DNA from: Sipunculus nudus
Taxonomy: Eukaryota; Annelida; Sipuncula; Golfingiida; Sipunculidae
Assembly: GCA_026874595.1 (NCBI GenBank)
Contig: CM049318.1
Span: forward strand, 14,491,241 to 14,555,240
Direction of reading: 5' to 3'
DNA: 64,000 nt
The position numbers and the translations under genes are program-made. Under the pieces are notes generated by a model. It made no database searches. It saw nothing but the letters and a program-made list of their open reading frames with translations, and was not told the origin of the DNA. Shown piece after piece: positions 1 to 11,254 of this stretch (position 1 is the first letter of the stretch; every line of letters begins with the position of its first letter).

Positions 1-465
1 TCAATTCCGATAACAGAAACTATCCCAGCTTTTGTTGATATTCCCAGCTGTTCCTGAAAAAACTCATACATATGTATGATAGGACTTGTAGGCCTACAGC
101 CTCTAAACAATAATATCATCTTATCTGATATTCATAAAGATTCATGCATTCTTACAAATATGTTATTTGATTAATTTAATAAAGACTTTTTACAGTTTAC
201 ACTCTCTCTCTCCCTCTCTTTATATACATAAAAAAAATATATATATGAATATATTTATATAAATATATTATAATTAGTATTTAATCATGATAAAATTAAG
301 ATTAAAAAATGAAAGGACAGGCATACATTATAAGCACAGAGTTAGTTGGATTACTAGACCCTTTTGTGTCTTTGTGATTCAACACCCCCCCCCCTGAAAA
401 AAAGGACAACACATAATCAAGTAAATGACACCAAAATGTGAAATCTGTAAGATGTATTTGCTTAC
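1..465. other. Intron of the DED gene, AT-rich, no feature seen
   Basis: Sequence downstream of the DED exon donor. It holds CT- and TA-rich simple sequence (about 200-260) and a poly-C run near 385. I see no convincing further exon before the window edge. Confidence 0.4.
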
Positions 466-769
466 CTTGCAGATATTCATCAAGTTTTATTGCTAAGTCG
501 GTTCTTTTGATGCCTTTTAGAAGACTACTGATGAATTCCATAGGCTTACCAACTCTGCCCAGCTCAATAAAAATATCATGAGCGGCCCGGACTCTCTCAA
601 GCTGCGACTCCGTAAGGACATTAGGCGTGTTTGTTTCTGGGTGACTCCTCAGCCGTTGTTTCATTGCCTCGAACCCGACTGATGGAATGTCATCACTAAT
701 TTCACAAAGCAGTTTATTTAGTGGATGGATATCAAAATTATTGTCTGCTGAACCCGCTGGCCCAGCCAT
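466..769 (-). CDS. Death effector domain (DED) protein, first coding exon (partial gene)
   Basis: The reading frame opens at an ATG (769-767) and runs about 101 codons to a clear donor (CAAG|GTAAGC, GT at 465-464), ending in phase 1. From about residue 15 the sequence follows the DED helical pattern: LNKLLCEISDDI...FEAMKQRL for helices 1-2, then RAAHDIFIELGRVGK and FISSLLKGIKRTDLAIKLDEY for helices 4-6, with the usual [I/L]xRxDL motif. DEDs mediate homotypic contacts in FADD, procaspase-8 and related adaptors in apoptosis and innate immunity. The rest of the gene lies beyond the left edge, so a caspase, a FADD-like adaptor and other DED proteins cannot be told apart. The domain call is by pattern only. 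Confidence 0.6.
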
Positions 770-1136
770 CCTGCAGTAGCCAGAGTAGACACTAATAATA
801 TACTGGTATCGGCTGTACTGACAGCACCATATATTTTTAATAAATTAATCTGTGGCAACGATATCAATGCACTATCTAGATTTGTTATATCATGATTAGG
901 GCGACTTTATAGGCATTAACGGCATTGTCAGATTATAATCACTGCACACTGAGCTGAGCACTGTGTACGTGTACGTAGCTTTGCCTTTAGCCTGTCTTCT
1001 GCTTGCCAAATAAAATTTCCTGCCGATCAGAGGTTTCAATATGTCTGTGAGATCCAAAGTACCTTCCAGTATATTCCACGGTAGACAAAAATAACAACTC
1101 ACTTTTTCATGCTTGCACTCGGAAAGTCCAATCCTA

Positions 1137-1144
1137 TGACGTCA
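1137..1144. promoter_or_regulatory. Consensus CRE palindrome TGACGTCA
   Basis: A perfect 8-bp cAMP response element palindrome (CREB/ATF site) lies about 370 bp upstream of the DED exon ATG and about 920 bp upstream of the plus-strand transposon gene. A single 8-mer can occur by chance, so the promoter role is inference. The rest of 770-2060 shows no gene I can support. Confidence 0.3.
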
Positions 1145-2060
1145 TCAAACTTTCCCAGAAACAACATGGATTCAATGAGCTCGGGCCATTTCTGCGAAAC
1201 GCGTTATCTGTTAAGGAATATGTAAGTTCAGCACTTGCAGCGCAACTGAATATGTAGGCAAGTATAAAATTGTTATCCAGGTCCAGGGGAAGGACCAGCC
1301 GTGAACTGTGGAACTGGAAGGGGCGGATCAGGAGGGGTCGTTTTGTTTTACCATATATATTTTTTTATATCTTTACTATACATGAAAAAGTTCCCTTTTT
1401 AGCAGTTGATTTTTTTGTGGTTTCAATAAGGCTCATGGACGTCGATCCTCAATTCTGATCGAGTTTGAGGACTGTTTTGGGGGTATTTTATTTCTCTGTG
1501 CAATCACCTCTATCCCTGCATTAATTCTGAATCCACCCTGCGTAAACTGATCATATTTATCAGAGTGCTGATAGGCCTACGTACTCTGTCCCAGACAACC
1601 GGACCTACTGCTTATATGAATAAAAAGACCCTGTTAACGTTACATGGCGAAATGTAGGCCCAGTACAGGTGGAGTAGATCGAGTGACACGCTGAAATCTG
1701 AAACTGAAAACAGAAGTGCACGACCTAGGAATTTTGCGTGTCTGTTGTCTTGCGTAACTTAACTATACATTAATAGTTGTCAATTAAAATGGTTCATACT
1801 AGGATGCAGTAAAATGGCAGTCAATGGGCAAGCATCGGATCCATTCCATGTGCCTTTTTTGTATCACTGAAACTCGTAGTATATTGGACTGAAATAATGA
1901 ATGTACAGAAAAGCTTATATTGATATAAAATCAGATTAAACCAGTTCATCGTTAAGGATAATTTTAGTAATTATCCCTGCCTGTCTGATAAACGTCAAGC
2001 AAGTCTTTTTTTTTTATTTCAGATAGTATCTTATCAACTAAAAATCACGTCTGGGCGACA

Positions 2061-4483
2061 ATGGAGACGCGTGACTGGAATTTATGCTTTTTATGTCAGA
2101 CGTAAAAAAACAATGAAAGAATATTAGATCCTTCATCTTCTGTTAAACTGAGGAAAAGCCTCGAAAAACTCAATGCATGTTACAAAGAAGTAATAGATAA
2201 TATCCAGGAGTTGATGAAATTAGGTGATTTACCAGATTTTATATTTGTGGATGATATTTTTGGTGGTGATGTTCAGAATGCTGTGTCACGAATGAAGTCT
2301 AACTCTGTAGTTTGGCACAAAAGCTGTAGGAATTCAATTGACCACCAAAAGGTTTTGAGAGCTAGAAAAAAGCATGAAGAGACAGTAAGCCCGGTAAAGA
2401 CACGACGTTTGAGCAGTGGTGCAGCGTCTACTACACAGGCTTTACACACACCCTCATTGTGTGAGCGTGTAAACACACCATGTCTCTTCTGTGGTGACGT
2501 TGGTAATAAAAGGGAACTAAGGAGGGCTGCCACCCTTGGCTTGGACAGAAAGGTCCGAGAATGTGCCAAAGTGATTGGTGACAAGCATTTATTGGTCCTA
2601 CTGTCTGCTGGTGACATGGTCGCTATCGATGCTGTTTATCATCGGACATGTCTGACCAGGCTTTACCGGAAAGCAGAAATGGTTGGGTGTGATATTACTG
2701 AAAGTAATGAAATACAAGTAATTAGAGCATATGTGCTCGATGAATTGCTCGAGTTTATCGAGGACCATCGTGGCTCAGGAGAGTCGCTATCAATGTGCGA
2801 TATGACAGCCCTCTATGAGAAACGCATTGGTGCTCTGGGCTTTCCAGAGATCAAATGTAACACGACGCGCCTTCGTGAAGATATCGAGCGCCTTATACTA
2901 GATATCAGAGCAATCAGGGTAAATCGTAGCTGGTCTCTTGTTTTTGATGATGACCTCAGCACAGCAGTTGTTGACATGAAAAACAGCACATCAACGGATG
3001 TCTCCATCATCCTTAAGGCAGCAAAAATCCTCCGACAAGAGTTTCTTCCGATGAAAAATGCTTTTACAGGATCCTTTTCAACCTCTCGTGAAGCTAATGC
3101 TATACATCCAATGCTGAGATCATTCATACATCTGCTTCTTGATGGATCAGGGATTGATCAGCCAACTCCTGAGGCGGGGAAATCCAAGGTTGCAGCATCG
3201 ATTGGTCAGCAGATCATATTCAATTCGTTAAAGCGCAGGACAAAAAACCTTTGAGTGTTCCTCGTCATATTAAAGAAAAAGAAACACCAGCTTCGATATA
3301 CATGGCAATGAAACTGCATCTTCAGTGTGGCAGTGCTTCTTTGGTGGATGTCATGCATAAACGGGGAATATGCGTGTCATATGTTCGTTTGAAAACAATA
3401 TGCACAGACATTGCGAATTCGGTGATCAGTCACTGGGAGAAGATTGGTGTGGTGGTCCCACCACAGGCAGTCAAGGGTGTCTTCACAACCGGTGGTTTTG
3501 ATAACATTGACCACAACTCTTCATCAACGACTGCTCAGTCATCTCTACATGGAACATGCATTAGTCTTCAACAGCACTTTTCATCAGACAGCCAGAAAGC
3601 AGGTAATCTTATCGACATCCTGAATCCAGCTGAAATGGGGCAGAAGAATGTGAAACCCTTGCCAGCTCACTACACAACCATGAATCTCGTTGTTTGAATG
3701 CCGTATGATGTGGTCCTGTACGTTCCTGACTTGAATACAAACAGTCATCCTTTTTCAGCCTCTCGTCATCTCACCAGTGTCATTAAAGAAGGTTACCAGT
3801 GGTTGGACAAAGTCAGATGCAATCTTTCGAAAGAACGCCTTGAGACTGGAGAATGGATATCATGGGCTGCATATTATGCCAGCATCACAGAGCCTACCAG
3901 ATTTCCCCCTGCCAAAACATACATGTTGCCACTATTCACAGAGTCTTCTACCAGCCCCGCTATGGCTTGGCATGCGATGAAAGTACTCCGCGAAGCAATC
4001 AGCTACCTTAATCCAGGTCAGACACCGGTCATGGTAGCTGATCAACCACTCTTTACATTAGCAAAGAAACTTCAGTGGAAGTATCCTCGGACGGAATTTG
4101 GTGAGGATTCGTTCCTGGTAAAATTGGGGCCTATGCACACAGAAAAGATGCTATGGAGCGTGTCTGGTGACTGGCTGGATGGCAGCGGATGGACCACAGC
4201 TCTGACTAACAGTGGTATCTCGACCAGTGGCAAAACCCAGTCTTTCATCGGAGTTCACCACATTTGCAGAACCAGGTATATGCATCAGGTGTCTGTAGCA
4301 GCCCTCTATGCGCTAATAGGAAAAGCGTACGATCAGTACCTTGTGAAACCGACAAATAACAATGATGAGCAGGGCGAGTTAATCCCCTTACCCTTCGACG
4401 AATGGCTACAGAAACTGTGTGCTTCACAGCCTCAAGCAGATTTCTGGCACAAGTCCATGGAGCTGGATCTTCTTATTCTTCAA
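2061..4483 (+). pseudogene. Transposon gene exon 1 (coding), three lesions
   Basis: Begins at ATG 2061. An in-frame TAA at 2103-2105 sits in codon 15, after the CFLCQ motif, and the frame then stays open to 3252. A one-base shift near 3250 moves to the next frame, and TGA at 3695-3697 interrupts NLVV/MPYDVV. The frame is then open to the donor CAA|GTAAGA. The C-x2-C (CLFCG) and YHRTCL motifs suggest a zinc-binding N-terminus. Longest uninterrupted stretches: 2211-3254, 3251-3697 and 3698-4501. Confidence 0.65.
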
Positions 4484-4615
4484 GTAAGATACTATGTTTA
4501 ATTCATGTTCAATTCAATCGTTTATCATAGTTGAGCAATGTTGATACATTTTCTTTGATATACAAAGCCTATACATATTTTAGGTATTATATGACAAAGT
4601 ACTTTAATTTTCCAG

Positions 4616-5044
4616 TTTGTCAAGTCCTGTCGCTCCGGAGATTTCTCCCTCTACATGGAGACACTTGATTCTCTGGTTCCATGGGTATTTGCATTAGATC
4701 ATACCCATTATGCTCAAAACCTGCCCATCCATCTTCGCGATATGGCAACACTAGAAGAACGACATCCTGCCCTGTTTGTTGAGTTTCAGAGTGGTCACTT
4801 CATGGGTCAGAAGTCCAGGCGGGCATTCTCTAAGATTCCACACGAGCAGATGCATGAGCAGTTGATTAATTGGCTTAAGATCAGGGGAGGTGTCATTGGG
4901 AACCTTGACGACCCAGGCACAGTTCGACGACAGCAGGTCGTACGCCCTGAGATGGCACGTCTAGTCAGGGAATTTGAGGGCGAAAAAGAATCAGAAGAAC
5001 GGATGCATCATGAACAATATCCAAAATTTCAATCAGACTTTAAG
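4616..5044 (+). pseudogene. Transposon gene exon 2
   Basis: Acceptor TTTTCCAG at 4608-4615, donor AAG|GTAATT. The frame continues in phase from the preceding exon (LILQ|FVKSC). It holds the segment METLDSLVPWVFALDHTHYA, which looks conserved in this protein type. Confidence 0.6.
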
Positions 5045-5134
5045 GTAATTATCTTTTGTATAATTTTCTTAATAATTTATCCTATGATTGTAAGAGATAA
5101 GTATGATATGCAAATTTGTATTTGTCTTTTCCAG

Positions 5135-5946
5135 GATGATGTTCTGGCACTTGTGGATGCATTTGAGGATCTTGGAAATCCCTTTATGGGGGCCAGTGGG
5201 GAGCTCTTGGACTCGGATGAATCACTCGTCATGCCCATAGACGTGGTAGACACCGTACGACAGGTGAAGGATATTGGAATAAAGAGGTACAAAGCATTTC
5301 TAGACAAACGAATCGGGTCTCAGGACGAAGCATTCACTGCACCAATACCACTCACCAGGTTGAAGTTGTTCAAGGCTTCGCTTTCCCAACCACGCGTCAA
5401 ATTAGAGGTGTCTGTTTTCAAGGACCAACAAACTAAAGCGACCCAACTTCTGCTGGCTGTGAATTCTGGACGCAAAATAAAAGATGATGTCTTCTCACAT
5501 GAATGTTCCCCAAAGCCACCTTCACTCACTCGGAAGGGGAAAATGCATCATGGAACGAAGAGTGAAATTCTAGACTGCTTTGTTCCGAAAGACCTTGAAA
5601 ATCAGAGACCAGTGACAACGGCGGCTGTGCTAGATGGTGCTGTGCTTGTGCAAATGCTTCGACCTGGAAGTGCTGCGACCATTGGACACTATTTCACAGA
5701 CGTGTTTGCACCATACATCCTTTCCTGGTTTGAAAACAATGAACGGCTTGATGTTGTCTGGGACGTGTACTCCAAACAAGTTTGAAGTCAGGGACCCGAG
5801 AGCAAAGGGGTTCTGGTGCAAGAAGAAGGGTTACTCTCTCAACCAAAGTTCCTGGAAATTGGGCTGCTTTCCTCCGCGTTGACTTGAACAAACAAGAGTT
5901 GTTCTTGGAGTTGTCCAAAAGCCTAAGCCTCATGACACTTCCACAG
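5135..5946 (+). pseudogene. Transposon gene exon 3, one frameshift
   Basis: Acceptor TTTTCCAG|GAT, donor CAG|GTATGG. Open to a stop at 5783-5785 in the first frame. Past a one-base shift near 5783 a second frame continues without stop to the donor, through GNWAAFLRVDLNKQELF. Confidence 0.6.
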
Positions 5947-6048
5947 GTATGGACATAGAAATAAATGTATCATTTAAATGAATTATGTGAAATACGAAAT
6001 CATATCAAATGCTTTAATGGCATGTTTCTACTGCCTTTCTTATTCCAG

Positions 6049-6314
6049 GGTAAGAGACTCTTCACAACTCTGCTTGGGAATTGTTTAAGGTCACCATCTG
6101 GCATTGATACCGATGCACTGGCCCCTTGCACACACGAAGAAGCTGATACTCGAATATTTCTGCATGTGGCTGCATGTGCTTTGGCCGGACATCGGAGAGT
6201 CATTGTCCGCAGCAGTGACAGTGATGTCGTAGTGCTTGGCATCGCCACTTGTGTGTCTCTCGGGCAGAATATTGATGAACTTTGGATCGCTTTTGGAGCA
6301 CGGCGCCATTTAAG
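6049..6314 (+). pseudogene. Transposon gene exon 4: first XPG-like acidic motifs
   Basis: Acceptor TATTCCAG|GGT, donor AAG|GTACAA. Encodes THEEADTRIFLHVAA and VRSSDSDVVVLGIA. The spacing and acidic residues (E, E, D; D, D) match the EAEA and DxD motifs of FEN/XPG nucleases that bind the two catalytic metals. The exon itself has no lesion. Confidence 0.65.
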
Positions 6315-6403
6315 GTACAATTATTTCAGTGAGATGTATTCAGATATTTTACTTATATATTAATTTGTCAGTAGAAGACTCATTTATTTTTTTTCCTTCC
6401 CAG

Positions 6404-6791
6404 GTACATTCCAGTTCATGTCATTGCTCACAGCCTTGGCCCTGAGAAGGCTATGGCACTGCCGGCGTGTCATGCATTGACAGGATGCGACACCACCTTG
6501 GCATTCTTTGGAAAAGGCAAAAAGACAGCCTGGTCAGTTTGGCAGTCACTGCCTGAGCTCACCGTACCTCTCCAGTTGCTCTCTGGTCCTAATCCTACTA
6601 CTGAGGTGATCAGAACTCACACACGAACACTCCATAGATTTGTCATGAAACTCGATGGTGTACATGGGGACAACATTACAACTAAGGATGCAGCTAGACT
6701 CTTCCTCTTCTTTCACAAAGGAAGAGACTTTGGTCACATGCCGCCAAGTGGTGATGCCCTCCATCAGCACCTCCTTCGAGTTGCCTATCAG
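6404..6791 (+). pseudogene. Transposon gene exon 5: GCD motif and HhH-like segment
   Basis: Acceptor CTTCCCAG|G, donor CAG|GTAAAA. Encodes CHALTGCDTTLAFFGKGKKT. In FEN1 the corresponding GSDY...GIGPKxA segment gives a metal ligand and binds the DNA backbone. Open throughout. Confidence 0.65.
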
Positions 6792-6893
6792 GTAAAACAG
6801 CTTAGCATAAAAGTGACATAACTGCCATTACTTTAGAATAATACAGACCGAGCATTTCATTTTGTATGTCACTAATAATATGGTTCTTTTCAG

Positions 6894-7178
6894 AGTGGAC
6901 ACGTCTGGGGTAATATGATTGTGAAAGACTTTGCCGCCGTCTCGCCCTCCCAGTGGGGATGGCAACAGGAATCACCCGATTCGGCACCAACCCCGTTGTA
7001 TACGTCAACTGAAACTATTTAAAAAGACTTGCCAGAGCTTACTGTTTGCAAATGCAAGACAAATTGTAAGGCTCCTTGCAAATGCTGCATACAGGGGCAG
7101 CCATGTATGTCTCTCTGTGGATGCGAAGGTGTTTGTACCCGTAATGTTGCTGACATACATATGCAAATATCTGCCTAA
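6894..7178 (+). pseudogene. Transposon gene last exon: Cys-rich tail after a premature stop
   Basis: Acceptor TTTTCAG|AGT. SGHVWGNMIVKD leads to an in-frame TAA at 7020-7022. Reading on in the same frame gives a Cys-rich tail (CKCKTNC...CKCC...CGCEGVC) ending at TAA 7176-7178. The tail implies the earlier stop is a mutation, not the native end. A polyadenylation signal AATAAA follows at 7266-7271. Confidence 0.55.
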
Positions 7179-7265
7179 ACTTTTTTATGGCAACAAAATG
7201 TCACAACCCTATAAGTTTCGTATGGCTTAATAACTGTTATACCTTTGTCATGTATTCTGCTTTTC

Positions 7266-7271
7266 AATAAA
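7266..7271 (+). terminator. Polyadenylation signal AATAAA of the transposon gene
   Basis: First AATAAA after the Cys-rich tail, 88 bp past the last stop. Position fits a 3' end signal, but the hexamer is common in AT-rich DNA. Confidence 0.35.
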
Positions 7272-7779
7272 ATTGTGAGCATAAATAAGAACTGACCTGC
7301 TTTTTTCCTCACTGACCTGGATCGATAATGACTCTTTTGTGAAAATAATTTCAGGAAAAAAACGAAAAACAAAGTTTCAGTAACATTGAGACCCAACTTA
7401 TTGGATTCCTTGACCCAAAATTATATAGTTTCAATATCTTATTTGTCACTAAAGCTTTTCTAGAACCAAAGATATGGGGTTTGATGTATTTTGGCGGCCA
7501 TTTTGAAAAAATGTATCTATTTCCGGTTTGAAGCGCGATCGAGCGTGTGTCTTTGGATAATTTTTTTCTATGACCATAAGGTACTTCCATACCAAAGGGG
7601 ACCTTTGCATCATGACTTGAAGTCAACACCCTATTTTTTGCACTTAACCCACCTACTTATCTGTAGTGTAGTTGTTATCTGGTGTACTAATAACTAAACG
7701 GATATCACACTGTCGGGTGTAGGCCTATTTTTTATATGCGTGTGACAGTGTGTGTGTGTGGGCCTACAAGCTATAGTGC

Positions 7780-7965
7780 CCTGCGCGGGGCCCATCCCGC
7801 GGGGCCGGCAACTGGCCCAGCCCCCGTTCTGACTCTTTCAGGATTTTGAGGGACGGGGCGGGCCAAAAACTATACCTGCGGGGCGGGGCGGGTGTCGTGC
7901 GGGCTAAAAGCTGAGATAGGCGGGGCGGGGCAGGTGAGGCTTACATGATATTTGAGTGTGGGTTT
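7780..7965. repeat. GC-rich degenerate repeat
   Basis: Runs of GGGGCGGGGCGGG-type sequence stand out sharply from the AT-rich surroundings. It may be the subterminal part of an old DNA transposon, but I could not define its ends. A 9-bp inverted repeat (CACACTGTC/GACAGTGTG) lies just to its left near 7707-7751. Confidence 0.35.
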
Positions 7966-8030
7966 CTTCGGGCCGAAAACATGATTAGGGCCGGAGGTGC
8001 GAGGAGATGATTACATTTATTAAGCTTTAG

Positions 8031-8314
8031 AAAAAAAAATAAAAGGAATGGTTCTCAGGCACTTTATATCAGGATTCAGTGCGGGCGGGCGGTATTTTAT
8101 TTTTGACATTTTTTTGTGTGTTTCAATAAAAGTGTCTTATGATCAGGTAAAGGAATGAAAATAATATTTTGTTTTGCTAAACAGGTAAAAGCACTACATA
8201 AAATTGTATTAAATATGTTCTTGGAAGATAAAAATCAAAATAAAAATGTTTGATGCGGGGGGTTAAAATTAACGCGGGCGGTGCCTGAGAACCATACCTT
8301 TTATTATTTTTTTT
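8031..8314. mobile_element. Inverted-repeat element (MITE-like), about 284 bp
   Basis: The arm TGGTTCTCAGGCAC (8049-8062) is perfectly inverted as GTGCCTGAGAACCA (8281-8294). Beyond it the match continues imperfectly through AAAAGG/CCTTTT and A/T-rich sequence, giving arms near 30 bp. The interior has no convincing ORF. It could also be the fold-back end of a larger element that includes the GC-rich block to the left. Confidence 0.45.
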
Positions 8315-10184
8315 GGCCTTGCAGCTCTGTGTTTGTTCTTCACGTTATTCAATTTTCTGAATAACTTATTTGCCTTGTGAAATATAAATAGGCCTTCCCT
8401 GAGTTTTGAGACAGATTCATCTTTGCAGGGACCACCGGTCAGAATATTGTAGGATAGTGTTGCATATAATTTAGACTGTTCAGCACTGTCAATAGGCCTA
8501 TATAAGTACTTGTGGTCAGTCTCAGATATTACAAAACACGGCTGAGGGTAGAGCACCAGGATTATGCCTGTGATCTTATAATAACTACTGTATGGGGTGC
8601 ATCTGGCTGAGACTGGCTCTGTCACCATGCATGCAGCTGGATATCAATTGTCGTTATACGCCGGATAAGAGCACCAAATTTGGTAGGAAGTAGGCCTCTC
8701 ATCAGTTCAGTTATGATCATTCTAGGGGGGTTGCCCACCCGAACTCATTTTCTAATTCTTTCAGCAGGCCCGAGACCAAAATAACAGGATTTTACGTAAA
8801 ATTTCAAATGTTTACAACAATAAACGGAAAGTTTTAATATCGACTGACTCTAAAACTCGTTTTGAATTAACAAATATACATATTAAGAACACCATTATGA
8901 AATAACTTAAAAATTGTTGCAGAAAAATTCTGTTATAGTGTAAATGTAGCTTGCTTTAGGACAAAAGGTCACGCCATCCATTGATTTAAAACTGTATCCT
9001 ATGAGTACGTTTAAATGCCTTAATATTCTGAAGTGAAAAATTTGAGAAGTTAAGAAATATTATATAATTTGAATATAAATTAAAATTGCATAATGGGTAA
9101 TAAGATAAAAATTTAACAGCTATATAAAATATATAGGGAATATACTAGTAAATGTATACTTTTCCGATGAAATCTTCTGTTTCGAAAGCTATATCTGAAG
9201 TAATATATTTACGAAGAGCCCAGCTAGGGGACTGAAACAATCTTTTGAATTGACCACACCTCTGATCACAAATGATCGGGGCACAAATACATCTTGATCA
9301 TGTGCCATAAAGCAGTATTTGTTTCATGTTTAAACTTATATAATTTCTATCGGCAGGGGAAAACCTTGGCATGCGGCTACAAGCAAATTCATTGTCTTTT
9401 GTTATAGTATAATAAGTTAATGGGCGGTTCTTGAACATCAATGATGTATAATGTGTTTGGAATAATAACATTTCCAATAAATAAATAAATTGCAGTAAAA
9501 TCATCGATGGTAGCAATTAAGACCAAGTTTAAATACAATGGAGCTTCCAGTGGCATTTAATCAAATTTTGAATTTTATTATGAATTGAGTGTACATTATT
9601 GGTTAAGGATCTATTCAAATAAATACATAACTTATAATTTAATATTACTACCTAATCCTAATTATTAACTGAATTCAACTCCAATTTGCCAGGAAATGCA
9701 AAATAAAAGGATTAGGTATGTATTTACATTTTAGTCATTTTTTTTCTTGCATTATTTTTTCTTGCATTTTTTAAAAGGCTGAAAGCAGATTAATGTTTGT
9801 ATTCTCATTAAATGCATTTTCAAATAAAAAAATAACTGATAACTACTCAGTGTTTAAATTTGACAAAATACGTTTGCTGAACCCGACTCTCAACTTTGAC
9901 GAATTTGCCGGGAAGGGAGATATATTCAGGTAATTTGTACTTAGTAACATTCATGGTATAAAATAAAACTTATCCATTCTAAATTGTTTAGATATAAGGG
10001 GAAATGCCCGAGAGAACTATAATTGTTTGTAATTAAAAGTTGTGCAGTTAAATATAAATATGCTTAAAGTGTATTATGATACTGATACCGCCAGTTTTGT
10101 ATTATGATTTTACAGGTTTGTATAAGCAAAGGCAAAATATCTATATTGAGAAAAGGGGGCTTTGTCTTGAATTTATATGCTCAT
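8315..10184. other. Intergenic, AT-rich, no gene recognised
   Basis: Only short ORFs, none with a recognisable motif. A minus-strand frame at 8269-8628 is open for 119 codons but starts inside the inverted-repeat element and has no family I know. Confidence 0.4.
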
Positions 10185-10322
10185 TCAGGCGCGGATCCGG
10201 GGTGGGGGGGTGGGGTGGTCCAGAACCCCTGCTCTTAACCAATGACCTTTTTTAGATAATTTTTATGCATGACACCCGTTGACCCCTCCCTGCAAAAATT
10301 CCTGGATCCGATCCGCGCCTGA
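10185..10322. mobile_element. MITE with terminal inverted repeats, about 138 bp
   Basis: The left end TCAGGCGCGGATCC is mirrored by GGATCCGATCCGCGCCTGA at the right. The interior holds a GGGGTGGGGGGGTGGGG tract and no ORF. A target duplication is not obvious. Confidence 0.6.
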
Positions 10323-11254
10323 CATTTTGGCGAGTTATGTGGTTCTCTGGTTTTGCCGATTTTAAATCCCTATACCTATTATAAGAAGTTTAGGGGAAAT
10401 TCAGAAAGTGTTTGGCGATACAGATAACAGAAATGCTGGATTTAAAAATATATACTTGGTAGATTTTGTTGTTCAAACATATACTTTCATCCTTTCATTT
10501 ACTTATCTCGTTTGCGATTTAATCATTTAATAAGAGATTTGTTCCGTATAATAGGGGATATAGAATGGCCTGTGAAATTGATTAAACCACAGGCTTGCAT
10601 AAAATTAAAAAAAAAAAAAAAAAAATGAATCATGTATATATGATATCCATTTTTACATTCTGGTTAAATAGAAAAAGAAAAAAAGTATGAAGTTAAAATA
10701 ACAGCTTACAGAAATAAGAAAGGAATAAGAAATATATATAGGCAAATATTCTACAAGACATGACCATTATATGAAAAATGAATGTTCAAGTGACATCATA
10801 TTTATTCAGAAATTCTAGATTAAACCACTGTATAAACCAAATAGGCTGTTTGCTACATAAACAATACAAAACACATTCATTTAAAAAAATACTGCAATAA
10901 TAAAAGACTTAAAGACAGGAAATATTGAATCATCTGCAATTATGTCTTGGAAATTATTTTAAGTAAACCTATAATTTAAAATTTGTGATCATAACAGAGA
11001 GCCACTTATTTTCCGGCTCATTAAGAACATGGTATAGGATAATTGAAGACAGGTCACGTATATATTGTGCTAAGCCTATAACACGACTTTAACTTATATG
11101 TTAGAAGAAAATTCTAACGATTTTTTAAGGTTGAGAAGGTCTATATATATGAGATCTGGATCCCAAATTAAAGTCTTCTACAATGGCCGCAAACGCAAGT
11201 ATCAGTAAGTCCTAAAAGACAATACTCTCTTAAAAGACTCAGACACAGGATATA

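Larger units (their letters stand above)
2061..7178 (+). pseudogene. Broken DNA-transposon gene with XPG/FEN-like nuclease core (Academ-like?)
   Basis: Six collinear exons (2061-4483, 4616-5044, 5135-5946, 6049-6314, 6404-6791, 6894-7178) with GT-AG introns encode roughly 1,500 residues of one protein. A good acceptor just upstream (AG at 2021-2022) suggests a 5' UTR intron. The N-terminus has CxxC and YHRTC zinc-ligand-like motifs. The C-terminal half has acidic motifs THEEADTRIF, SSDSDVVVLG and HALTGCDTT followed by FFGKGKKTAW, resembling the acidic cluster and helix-turn-helix of XPG/FEN1 nucleases. A Cys-rich tail follows. Five lesions are visible: TAA 2103-2105, a frameshift near 3250, TGA 3695-3697, a frameshift near 5783 and TAA 7020-7022. 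From memory, Academ-superfamily transposases carry an XPG-like domain, so that assignment is likely but unproven. Confidence 0.7.

Noticed and set aside
8269-8628. 119-codon minus-strand ORF with a basic end
   Set aside because: Overlaps an inverted-repeat arm, no known motif, no splice context. Possibly an old transposase scrap, but not supportable.
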